This document shows, piece after piece, positions 55,078 through 64,000 of a DNA stretch of 64,000 nucleotides. Every line of letters starts with the position of its first letter. Position 1 is the stretch's first letter. The notes beneath the pieces were generated by a model. The model was not told where the DNA came from, did no database searches, and saw only the letters and a list, made by a program, of their open reading frames with translations. The DNA comes from Nemertoderma westbladi. Its lineage: Eukaryota > Xenacoelomorpha > Nemertodermatida > Nemertodermatidae. The translations under genes and the position numbers were made by a program. The stretch covers positions 1 to 64,000 of the forward strand of contig JAUCBJ010002178.1 of NCBI GenBank assembly GCA_032718475.1, read 5' to 3'.

Positions 55078-56050
55078 AAATTAAGTTGAGATAGTGAAAT
55101 TAAATGTTATAATAAAAACAAAAACTAATCCTACAACATTTCACAAAAAAATATTTAAAGATTTTCAGTATCCAAACTGTCTACAGATTTTCACAGCATC
55201 GCAGATTTCGCGATCAATCATCACAGAAGAGCTTCACCATTTTTTCACTTCTGTTGATCGTGCAGACCTCAAAGCGTCATTTTAGTGGGGGTAGGCACCA
55301 TGAAAACAACACAAAAATTATTATTTCTCGAGATATTCGTCAAAAGGTAAATGATTGCTCAACTTACCATTAGCGCATCAATGAGATAAGGAATATTACA
55401 AAAAAAAAGGTGCCTTTAATTATTCCACAGAATTAAAAATGTGCTAATTCGATCCGCAATGGTCTCTTTAGTGGGTGTAGACGACATCAAAACGACAGTA
55501 CTGTTAGTAGTTTTCAATATATTATACGAACAATGTAGATAGGCTCTTTCAAATAACACTCAAATGAGTCGATCAACACTTTGTACTATATCTCGGGAAC
55601 TAATTATTCTACTGTCGTTTTGATGGTGTCTACACCAACTAAATCGACGATTGCTGATCGAATTAGCACATTTGTAATTCTGTGGGATAATTAGAAGCAC
55701 CTTTTTTTGTAATATTCCAATATATCATTGATGCGCTAATGGTAAATTGAGCTATCATTTACCTTTAGAGGAATATCTCGAGAACTAATAATTCTTGTGT
55801 TGTTTTCATGGTGTCTACCCCACTAAAATGACGTTTGATATTCAAATGAGACAATTATGAGGCCTGTACGATCAACAGAAGTGAAAAATTGAGAAGTTCT
55901 TTTGTTGCGATTGATCACGACATCTGCGATGCCTTGAAAATCTGTAGACAGTTTGGATACTGAACATCTTGAAATATTTGTTGTGAAATGTTGTAGGATT
56001 AGTCTTTGTTTTGATTATAAAATTTTATTTTTACTAACTCAACTTAATTT
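55078..56050. mobile_element. Near-1-kb palindrome (foldback element)
   Basis: The left arm (about 55078-55514) and right arm (about 55599-56050) are inverted copies along almost their whole length. Shared blocks include AAATTAAGTTGAG, ACTAATCCTACAACATTTCA, CAGTATCCAAACTGTCTACA, TTTTTCACTTCTGTTGATCG, CATTAGCGCATCAATGA and CATCAAAACGACAGTA. The right arm has an extra ~25 bp near 55835. The loop is about 85 bp. No coding and no clear target duplication. Confidence 0.9.
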
Positions 56051-57446
56051 GAACAAAAAAAATGTGTTTGTCCCATCATCTTAGGAATTAATATAAACCA
56101 ACATTATTACACATACGTTCCATTCGCCAATCCCATTTATGTCATTATTGGGCCTACTGAACTGTGTCTGCACCACCCCTATATTTCAACTCATATAATT
56201 AATTTTTGTGTTAAAAACTTCACATTAACAAGATTATCTAGATAAACTACTTCAGGACTGGATATAATAGATCTAACACCTAAAATATGATAACTGAAAA
56301 TTTACGATGTGACAATTTTTATAATTTTCCAGTTTTTGAAAAAAAAGAAATGTCTGTACCACCCCTATGCATCAACTCAATCAAAAAATTTTCATAAGTA
56401 AATCTTCACAATCACCATATGATTAAATTAAACTACTTGAGGACTGCAAATTTCACATTTGAAAATGGCAGGTTGAAATGCAAAAAAAAACTATCATCAT
56501 TTTCATCACTATCATCATGTCATTTTTCAATATTTTGGGTCTGATGTACCATCCCTTAATTTTAATATTTTTTGAAAAAAATTTGTATATAATGTTTTGA
56601 GGTGAAATGCAATGGGAAAATTCACTTGAGCAATGAAAATAAGTGTTTTGTTGAAACACCCTAAGCCACACTTAGGGCAGATTAATTACGTTTTAGGTTA
56701 GTAGAGCGCAGTTTTCTAATATTGTAATTAATTATACTGCAGGTAATGATAATATGCGACGCTTTTATTCGACATTGAGGGAGAAGTACGTACTAAAAAT
56801 AATACATACAGTAGGTATTAATTTATGCATTGCGTGGTCTTTAGAACTACCGTTTCTACACAAAACCAACATACGTATGAGTCGGATTGTCTCCAGCATA
56901 TTTCAGAGCTGATTGTAAGAGTACCGCGGTGAAACGCCAAATACCGGTCATAAGGAACAATCTCATAAAGGTTAAGCTCGCCATCTCGCTGGGGAATCAA
57001 TCGCCTGGATTATTGCTAATAAAGAGGCGACTTTATTTACACAACACCACAGTTACCAGAAGAAAGTCCTGGTGTGGTAAATGTGGCCCAGCGCAGGATA
57101 TTTTCTGTCGAGGCAAATATTGGGCTTCTATAGCATGAAGCAGGGTTAACAACTGCCAACCAGAAAAGTTGCAGAGTCCATCGAGGTTATGGAAAGGTTA
57201 TGTTTAGCTGCAAGTCGTTTTCAAGTCGGAGTCGGACTATTGCGGAGGTGACCATAATGACCCGAAGAACCATTCTTTGTCTAAAGTACTGTACAAAGCC
57301 GAGGTACAATACTATAGTTACAGTAAAAGAGTTAACAGACACTTACAGTAGAGCGTGAAAACAACCACCACGTCTACAGTAAATTTTACTACCTTTGTTT
57401 TAGAGATATTTACTGTCAGCTTGTTGCTTTTCCGTTACCTAAATAA
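56051..57446. other. Intergenic DNA with a diverged ~180-bp tandem pair
   Basis: 56165-56300 and 56345-56470 share CTGT.CCACCCCTAT, CAACTCA and AACTACTT.AGGACTG. A weaker third start is at 56538. A 60-residue frame on the minus strand (56818-57000) has no recognised domain. Confidence 0.4.
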
Positions 57447-57602
57447 CCAGGTAAGTAAAATATAGGACCTCTTTGCAATTAATCTGCAATGATTTAGAGG
57501 TAATCCTATGTGTTTTGATGTACAATACCTACCGGGACATTATATACACTGTTTGTGTGTATTGTTATTACTTTTTACATAATATATAAATAAATATTAT
57601 AC
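57447..57602 (+). pseudogene. 3' tail copy of a LINE Z relative
   Basis: GGACCTCTTTGCAATTAATC, GGTAATCCTATGTGTT, GTACAATACCTACCGG, TTGTTATTACTTTTTACATA and the ATAAATA tail parallel 14362-14480. Only the 3' untranslated end is present. Confidence 0.7.
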
Positions 57603-57654
57603 AGTACAGTATCACCAAATAAACAGGATTACTTATTCTAAATTTTGTTTATTT

Positions 57655-57905
57655 TAGTTAAAATTAATTGGAAACTGCGCTTAAACCATCATTACTTCAT
57701 AAAGTTAATTGGAATAGTGCGCGTAAAGCCTCACTTTATAAAATTAATTGGAAAAGTGTGCGTAAACCATCATTACTTCATAAAATTAATTGGAAAAGTG
57801 CACCTAAACCATCATTACTTCATAAAGTTAATTTGAATAGTGCGCATAAACCCTCACTTCATAAAATTAATTGGAATAGTGCGCGTAAACCCCCACTTCA
57901 TAAAA
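57655..57905 (-). repeat. Tandem array derived from the lectin exon's 3' end
   Basis: About six units of 38-45 bp (plus-strand core AAATTAATT.GAA.AGTGCGC.TAAACC). Each corresponds to the last ~38 bp of the exon at 57906-58112, including the stop codon. Two unit types differ by a CATCATTACTT insert. Confidence 0.85.
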
Positions 57906-58112
57906 TTAATTTGAATAGTGCGCGTAAACCCTCACTTCACAGATGTTCATTTCTTGACCATTGTCGCTGAAGATAACAACATATCTTCCTCTCTTTCCGT
58001 TGCAGTTAATTTGAGTTAGCCAATTTCCATTTGGAACAGTTCCGCACAAAGGTTCACCATTCCATCTTAGGCCATTCAGCAAAGCTGATGAAACGCTGTT
58101 TACAACATGAAC
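57906..58112 (-). CDS. FTP/fucolectin-type lectin domain, last coding exon
   Basis: Reads on the minus strand from acceptor TTATTTAAG|GTT (phase 0) to TAA, 68 residues. It encodes LLNGLRWNGEPLCGTVPNGN, then LTQINCNGKRGRYVVIF, MNICEVRVYAH and a short tail. The pattern CGTV - C - GRYV - CEVRVY is the C-terminal half of the FTP (fucolectin-tachylectin-4-pentraxin-1) or F5/8C-like fold. Such domains bind fucose or other glycans in secreted proteins. The upstream exon(s) with the N-terminal half should lie at higher coordinates but I did not find them. The exon has no stops and a plausible splice site, yet it may be an exon fragment or pseudogene. Confidence 0.65.
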   Translation of the reverse strand, partial: VHVVNSVSSALLNGLRWNGEPLCGTVPNGNWLTQINCNGKRGRYVVIFSDNGQEMNICEVRVYAHYSN

Positions 58113-58540
58113 CTTAAATAAATAATTTTAAAATAATTACTACCTTTATTCAGTAGGACTCATAGATAAATATAATTATTATAAACTACTGTACATCGCA
58201 TTCTATAAATCAGATAATTGAGATTTGGTCGGTCAAGAGTTAATTGTTTTGAGTTTAATAGTGATTTTTCTGATGCGTGTATGTGAACCTGTATGGGTGG
58301 GAAGTTGGATGGATGAGGAGAGGATACAGAAACTTGGGAATGTGCGAAGGTGGGTGGGAATGTGCAACTACTCGTCACCTTCAAGGCAGGACCCCCTAAG
58401 TAGATTTTTCTAGTTATGAGATAATCGATAAAAACTGTTGATTTTTAAGATTGCCTCAGTTTACTTGTTATTGTGTTTTTTGACAACTAAATATATATAG
58501 AATTCATATAACTAAACTTTCAATTTGATTTAGAATCACC
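58113..58540. other. Probable intron or intergenic DNA
   Basis: No gene or repeat recognised. It starts with the splice acceptor of the lectin exon (minus strand). Confidence 0.35.
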
Positions 58541-58736
58541 TTTGAAATATATTGCGGTTTTTTTGTAAAAATTCTGACTTATGGTGTTTTGCCAAAATAA
58601 GGGGGATCACCGTTTTCTGGTATTATCCCGTAACTATATGATAGTTGCGGGATATTGCCTAGAAAACAAGGTATCCTCAATTTGGCAAAACACCATAAGT
58701 CCGAATTTCTACAAAAAACACGCAAAATATATCAAA
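58541..58736. repeat. 196-bp near-perfect hairpin
   Basis: Arms of about 95 bp (58541-58637 and 58643-58736) are inverted copies with few mismatches. Both contain CTTATGGTGTTTTGCCAAA (or its complement), TTTTCT.G and ATCCCG.AACTA. The loop is a few bases. It may be a small foldback MITE or a miRNA-like precursor shape. Confidence 0.85.
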
Positions 58737-59018
58737 TAATAGCCAAGGCCTATCGTGCGTCCTTAATTATTTAGTGCGTAGTGCGCACGTAATACATGTG
58801 CGCATTTGTTATTAGTTAGTACGTGCTATCTAACATGTTAAATAGCACATGGGCAGGTGTTAGTATTACCTGTGGACGCAATAATAACAAATAAACACAT
58901 ACAATATAGCTAACACACTTGCGCACATGTTGGAAATTTTTTAATTCAAAATTCTAAAGGCTCCGTAAGTTTTTGATAATTTGGTATTAATTGCTTCTAA
59001 AATAAGTACGGGACTGTA
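58737..59018. other. Spacer
   Basis: AGTGCGTAGTGCGCACG and ATGTGCGCA..TTGCGCACAT give small inverted pieces. No gene. Confidence 0.3.
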
Positions 59019-59600
59019 TACTGCCGTCCTAAGGCAGACCCATGTAACTTTAATTTTGACGAAAATGAGATATTGGTATCATTTTAAAGCTTACGGCGAG
59101 CTCTATCTGGTGGTACTGTAGAACTTAATAGAGTGCATCTAAACTCTAAAGGGTTTAAAAAGGGGGTAGAATGTACAGTAACTACATTATATGAATTTGT
59201 TAAGGCATGCCAAGGCAGAACCATGTAACCCTAATGTGATAATGACACTCCATGTAAGCGCACACCATGTATCTCATGCGAGTTACATTGTTTTTTTGGG
59301 CTTAGGAACAGCTGTTGAAATTTATATAATTTACATGATGTAATATAATTACTGGTTAGAATTTGTAAGGTAAATCCATGTAACTCGAAAATCAAAATAA
59401 AATAAATTGTTTAAATAGCTAGCTTAAGTTTGGAGCTCTAAGACTTTCTAGGTATTTAAATAAACTATTTGACTGAACTTTAGTTTTGAAAATGTTCACA
59501 CAGACATTCACATGTTTTCGTGCAGATTCGATAACTTTAGGTTGATTTTTCTCAAAACTCGATTTTTTGAGTTACATGGTTTTGCCTTAGGAGGACAGTA
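59019..59600. mobile_element. 582-bp TIR element flanked by TA
   Basis: The left end TACTGCCGTCCTAAGGCAGA and the complement of the right end (TACTGTCCTCCTAAGGCAAA) continue to CCATGTAAC. TA is present on both outer sides (59017-59018 and 59601-59602). Internal near-copies of AAGGCA.AACCATGTAAC occur at about 59208 and 59370. No transposase; the TA target suggests a Tc1/mariner-like MITE. Confidence 0.65.
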
Positions 59601-62600
59601 TAGTTAGAATCATGTATCAATACAAATTGAACAAAATGTAGCCAAATGCAGAACTTTAAGAACAAAATTTAGATTCAAGCAAGCGGAACTATAAGTATAA
59701 AAATTAGCCATGATATGTGGTACTCTACAGTAAGAACAAAGTCTAGCTACAGGGTTACAGCTACGTTAAAGTTAAAGTAAAGTAAACTTACAGTACGTCA
59801 TGATGAATAATTAAATACTGTTTTTTCTACAGTACGTGGCAACATTTTGAGCAACTCTATCAGCAACTTGGTGAGCAGGTCAGGTTGCCGATCAAGTTGC
59901 TCTATGTAAACGCGAAGTTTGTTGCTGTAAAAGATGCCTCATATAACGGAGACTAAAAGTCAATGTCTCAAAATTCAAATTAAGTTGCTAGTTGCTGACC
60001 ATGAAAAGTCCAGTAGTATACCGCCTACCGGATCCTAGTAACGATGTACCTTACTGTAAGATCTAGTAGTGTATACGGGCTCGTACAGTATCTGACAATA
60101 AATCCCAGTCCAGGGTGTCTCAATAAACAGATACTAAGTATGCAAACTACTACTGGCGAGGAACGGAGCCTGGTGTCTATTCTAATACGTGGGTGAATCA
60201 AATGCCCGTGCGAACTAGACAAAACAGGATACCCGGCCTCTCACCGGTGAGGCAGATGTACAGTCTACAATAACAGACCAAACTCACGGGAAAACAATAT
60301 CGCAGCGAATCCTAACTATCGTTAACAGACCTAAATACCGTAAACTTGCCGCGGTGTGATTTATATGGTTTATATATGAGCTAGTGGATTAACAGACTAG
60401 CGTAACAATACTGCCGACATAAAAGACAGTCAAAAGGTAATATGCTCCTTTGCCGTAAATCTAAATACTAAATATCTCCTAAAATTACAAACTACGAATG
60501 GTAAAACTACAGAATAGATCCTACTGAAAAGTAACTTAAAAGTAATCAATAGCTAGTAGGTCTCGAAAGGGGGTATATATGTTTTAGGGTGTGTGTGTGT
60601 GTGTGTGTAGGTGTGTGTGTGGGTGTTTGTAGAACCCCTAAAGGTCTAACTACACAGCAGCTTTTTAGGCTAAAGTGCTAACTTTTTTAAAGTGCTAATT
60701 TAAAGTACTAACCAAACCTGCCAAATGAATTCTAAAGCCATGATTGGTCCAAATTTGCTTTCAGTTTGGCTGTTAGCACTTTAAAGTTTTTGCAAACTCG
60801 GACATGTGTATGTGTATATTGCGATGCGCCCCCTAGCGTCTCATGTGTGCATCACTATATTGGCTGAATCCTCTGTAGAGCTAACTTTGTGTGTAAATGT
60901 TAGCAGTATAACATTTTGATAGTAAAGTTAATATAGTGCTAACTGCGCTGTGTAAATGTTAGTAGTAAAATATTTTAAAAGTAAATTGAGTATAATGTAG
61001 TGCTAACCTAGTATGAAAATGATGGCAGTCATGATGAACTAATTGATTGCTTTTTATGAGACGTAACAATGTCGTCGAGTTAGCACTTTATAATTTCTGC
61101 CATCGCAAAATATTTATCACAAACACACTTTCCAATGTTTTGTAAATCAGACAACATAAAGTAAGGCAATGCTTTTTTTATTAACAATAAAATGTCTGGA
61201 GTTAGGACTTTATACTGTATGATTTCTGCGGTCGCAAAATATTAAAATCAAACACAAAATCCAATAATGGAATCATGAAAAAATGTTATATATATTTATT
61301 TTAAATATATTATTTAAATATATATATTTAAATATATATTTAATATATTTTAAATGGTGATTTCTTCTGTGTGTGCGACGGAATATTTCCTGTGTGTAGG
61401 TGTGTGTGTGTGTGTGTTACAAATAAAACAATTTTGGTGAATCTCCGTCGTACTAGGTTGTAGTGATTTTGAGCAAAAACAATACTGGGCGCTAGCTACT
61501 AAAATAAGCTAGTCGCGCTCTGTAGGTTCAATACTTACAAACTGACGTCAAAGCTCTCTCCTCCTTATCCACAACTCAACCGGGCAATTACGGTGTTAGT
61601 AACTAAACCCGTGATCGGCACTAATACCAGATTCTGGTTGTATGATAAGAGAATAGGTCTTAATTGCTACCGTACGTTAGCTGATCTGGTATACTAATTT
61701 GATTCTAGAACTTTGTTACTGCGATGGTTAGCAGTAAATATCTATCAGTACGTGGCAAGGCGCAGTAGGATGTTAGTAACCTCCCTAGGCCAAGCATGTG
61801 CCGGTAGCAGAAACTGCTCCTTGCCTGATCAAATATTTCGGGCTCAGACAGGTATAAACTACAAAGTGAATCGGTACAGAACTGTCAGTACTGCAAATCA
61901 CTAAATTATAAAGCGTGTGCTATCCGCACCTAAAGTGTACTTGCGCGTACTAACGAACAGCAATGGCTCACACCTGTAGGGAATACAGGTTAATCCAGGG
62001 ATTTGGTACTTGTTCTGTCTAAATCGGAAATATTTGATCCTACATTTTATGGCGTCCCAGGACGGCGTCACGCTTACACTGATCTATAGGTCTTACTGTG
62101 GGCAACGGCGTCAAACAAAGTCTTACCTTCCTCTGAAGTGGGCGCTGTATGGCAAAAGGGCATTTTCGAATGGGCGTGCGGGCGAATCTAAAGTGGGCGT
62201 TAGTGTGTCGTGGACATCTTTCCCTGCGTTGCTGACGGCCTAACGATTTAGGCAGCCATTTCACAAATGTTCGGCTGTCCCAAAGGTGGACTTAGTAAAA
62301 TATACATGTTCAAGAGTTTACAGTATATTTACGTAATTTACAAAACTTATCACTTAACTTTACAATAATTACAAATGTTGTGCAAGATAAGTAAGCAAGT
62401 AAATTGTATAGTGATAACCGAAGGCTAAACCGCCCTTATATAGCAAATCTGGGACATAGAATCCACTAGAACATTCCAGGACATTCCATGGCCTCACATT
62501 GGAGCAATAAGATGTTTGATGCCCTATGATTGTCCCAACTCATCATTCCACATGTTGTACGCACCTCATTGGCCTATCTAGTTTAATCAAATCGAAAATT

Positions 62601-62623
62601 AATAGCCCAAAAATGGAAATTCC
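59601..62623. other. Long stretch without a recognised gene
   Basis: (GT)n at 60590-60625 and 61396-61418. Diverged tandem pairs at about 60894-61012 (TGTGTAAATGTTAG.AGTA..., TAGTGCTAAC) and 61074-61275 (AGTTAG.ACTTTATA, CGCAAAATATT). AT palindromes (TTTAAATATATATTTAAAT-like) at 61285-61345. Open frames of 60-77 residues near 61.7-62.3 kb show no domain. Confidence 0.45.
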
Positions 62624-62695
62624 CGACTGGGATTCGAACCCGTAACCTACCTATAATGCAACCAACGCCTTAACCCATCTGACCACTGTGCCAAT
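62624..62695 (-). repeat. tRNA-derived SINE-like sequence
   Basis: The minus strand reads GGCACAGTGGTCAGATGGGT, TAAGGCGTTGG and then GGTTCGAATCCC, a clear B box. The first segment resembles an A box at tRNA spacing. No anticodon stem can be drawn, so it is not a functional tRNA. The head resembles invertebrate tRNA-SINEs of the type GTGGT...TTAAG.CG. Confidence 0.5.
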
Positions 62696-63297
62696 AGAGT
62701 CATCAATGAACTAATATCTACTATTAGGAATAGGCATATTACATTACTACAAATTAAGTCAAAAATACGTCGGATTTAGGAGACTTAAGAGTTTTGTCGG
62801 CTTTTGGCTCAACTTTGCTCTAAAACCCCTACCCATTTGCCTAAGATTTCGGTTTCGCGTGATTTCGGACTGGCTCCTAATCCGAAAAAAATGTGCCGAT
62901 AAAAAACGAATTCCGGGTAAACTAGCCGCGAGTCTAAAATACTTACCTTTTAATCCCAAACTACTTCCCAAGAAAATAAAGCAGTCGAGAATTAATTCAG
63001 TCTAAAATATAATAATAGACACGACTGTGCGGAACAAGGCCGATTTTCTTTTTCAAAAATATATCGGTAGGCTCGCAAGCCTTCCATCCGCTCTTGTCCC
63101 TCCCCAATTTTTGATTCTATCCAACTGTATCCTAGAATTCGTCCACTGTAGAATCGTTTTTCTTAAATTTAAATCCAACTAAATGGATTTGTCTAATAAT
63201 TTTTGAAAAATTGACTCACTTGCGGGTTCCAAGTGATATTCCATTCCTACTGTACACACAATCTCGCTCCTATGTGATACATAAGGGTACTACCCTC
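62696..63297. other. Intergenic DNA
   Basis: No gene or repeat recognised. Confidence 0.35.
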
Positions 63298-63738
63298 TGT
63301 TGTAACACATATCAGCTGGCGATATTGCCTCCACTGAAATCCAAATATTACAATTAGGAGTTCTCAGCTGGGAGCCGAGTCACTGATTGGTTTGTTGTAA
63401 ATTGGTAATGTAATAGATTTACTGTAGGGAAACCTCTCGTTATCACCATATTTAATCAGCTGATTGATACTCAGATTTCCTGTGACTTTATTAATACCAA
63501 TCAGTATTCCGTTATGATTAGTGTATTGCCCTGCGCTTACCCTTTGTATTATATTAGTATTCATTTATCATCCATATTTATGTACTTTCAATAATAACTG
63601 CCAGGGAATTTCGAAAGCATTAAAATGTAACACATTAAATGTAACGTAACAATAAACTGACATTTTGTATTCCACATATAACGATCTTTCAATTTTCTAA
63701 CAATTTAATCGAAAGCCAGCCACAACTATGGCTTTACA
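63298..63738 (+). mobile_element. Probable 5' LTR of a retrotransposon leaving the window
   Basis: Begins TGTTGTAACAC (or TGTAACAC at 63301), ends CTTTACA, and has AATAAA near 63651. It is directly followed by a primer-binding site and then a gag start. The second LTR would lie outside the window, so the boundary is inferred. Confidence 0.5.
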
Positions 63739-63740
63739 TT

Positions 63741-63758
63741 TGGTTCCGATGCCGGGAA
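63741..63758 (+). promoter_or_regulatory. Candidate tRNA primer-binding site
   Basis: TGGTTCCGATGCCGGGAA lies two bases after the LTR end. TGG, complementary to CCA, is followed by sequence ending CCGGGAA, the complement of a tRNA T-stem. The priming tRNA is not identified. Confidence 0.55.
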
Positions 63759-63845
63759 CCCTTCTGATGAGTTAAGTTTCTTTCTTCTCCGAATCCAATA
63801 GTTTCTCGTTCGCTCCTCGTCGACTCGTTTACCAAACACATCAAA

Positions 63846-64000
63846 ATGTCTGCGCAAAATAAGGATGACATCGTGTTGGGCGATCCGGTTCCCAATGTGG
63901 TTGCCGGTCCCTATGTTCCTGTGGATGGTTTGTCGAATTCTAAGGGCGGAGAACTCATGGATTCCCGAGGAAGAGATTCCGGACAGAGGGGTGATACCCA
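63846..64000 (+). CDS. Start of an LTR-retrotransposon gag-type protein (partial)
   Basis: ATG in the context CAAAATGTC, open to the window edge (51 codons). It starts MSAQNKDDIVLGDPVP and continues with a Gly/Ser/Asp-rich hydrophilic stretch. Position about 90 bp after the primer-binding site suggests gag. GC content is higher than upstream. Nothing downstream is visible. Confidence 0.5.
   Translation, partial: MSAQNKDDIVLGDPVPNVVAGPYVPVDGLSNSKGGELMDSRGRDSGQRGDT

Noticed and set aside
56818-57138. Overlapping 60- and 83-residue frames on both strands
   Set aside because: No domain, splice sites or repeats link them to a gene; likely chance.
57645-57970. 63- and 100-residue frames with HYFIKLIGKV or KPSLHKINW repeats
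   Set aside because: Read through the tandem array derived from the lectin exon on the opposite strand.
62624-62695. Functional tRNA gene
   Set aside because: B box is good but anticodon stem cannot be formed; better explained as a SINE head.

Overview
The window is animal nuclear DNA: AT-rich, with large introns, GT-AG splice sites, and non-LTR, Penelope-like, Ty3/gypsy and foldback elements in high density. The gene families (a rhodopsin-like GPCR, a PLAC8-domain protein, an FTP-type lectin exon) and the element mix (CR1/L2-like, RTE-like and L1-like LINEs, Penelope-like elements, TTAA-flanked piggyBac-like MITEs) suggest a marine invertebrate. An echinoderm, hemichordate or lophotrochozoan is plausible. 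I cannot name the species.

Three host loci can be supported. (1) A complete intronless 103-residue PLAC8/cornifelin-like gene lies on the minus strand at 7009-7320. (2) A complete three-exon rhodopsin-family GPCR of 315 residues lies on the plus strand: exons 17595-17786, 30260-30438 and 34845-35421, with splice phases that agree. Its introns of 12.5 and 4.4 kb are almost filled with mobile elements. (3) A terminal FTP/fucolectin-like exon lies on the minus strand at 57906-58112, followed by a tandem array built from its own 3' end. The right edge carries the start of an LTR retrotransposon (LTR, primer-binding site, gag start).

The rest is a layered record of transposition. In GPCR intron 1, a long terminal-inverted-repeat pair with a 9-bp direct flank (18785-27569) encloses a LINE, here called X. 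X has an esterase-like ORF1 and an ORF2 that joins about 290 residues of multipass membrane sequence to a 2A-like motif (GDIHPNPGP) and then an APE endonuclease. X is split by element Y (15-bp target duplication). Y is split by LINE D on the opposite strand, and D by a short RTE-like LINE C (10-bp duplication). Intron 2 holds a decayed Penelope-like element broken by another copy of LINE C's family. A 3.4-kb member of that family (A) stands at 35762-39136 with a 12-bp target duplication, and at least seven shorter copies are scattered through the window.

From 42 to 49.5 kb a Ty3/gypsy element on the minus strand has been hit three times: by a foldback element made of 16-17-bp satellite units (8-bp duplication), by a piggyBac-like MITE at TTAA, and by a LINE fragment. 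The first two insertions can be removed on paper to give continuous reading frames. From 50 to 60 kb several hairpin or TIR elements follow, including a palindrome of almost 1 kb. I saw no CRISPR, bacterial operon or rRNA.
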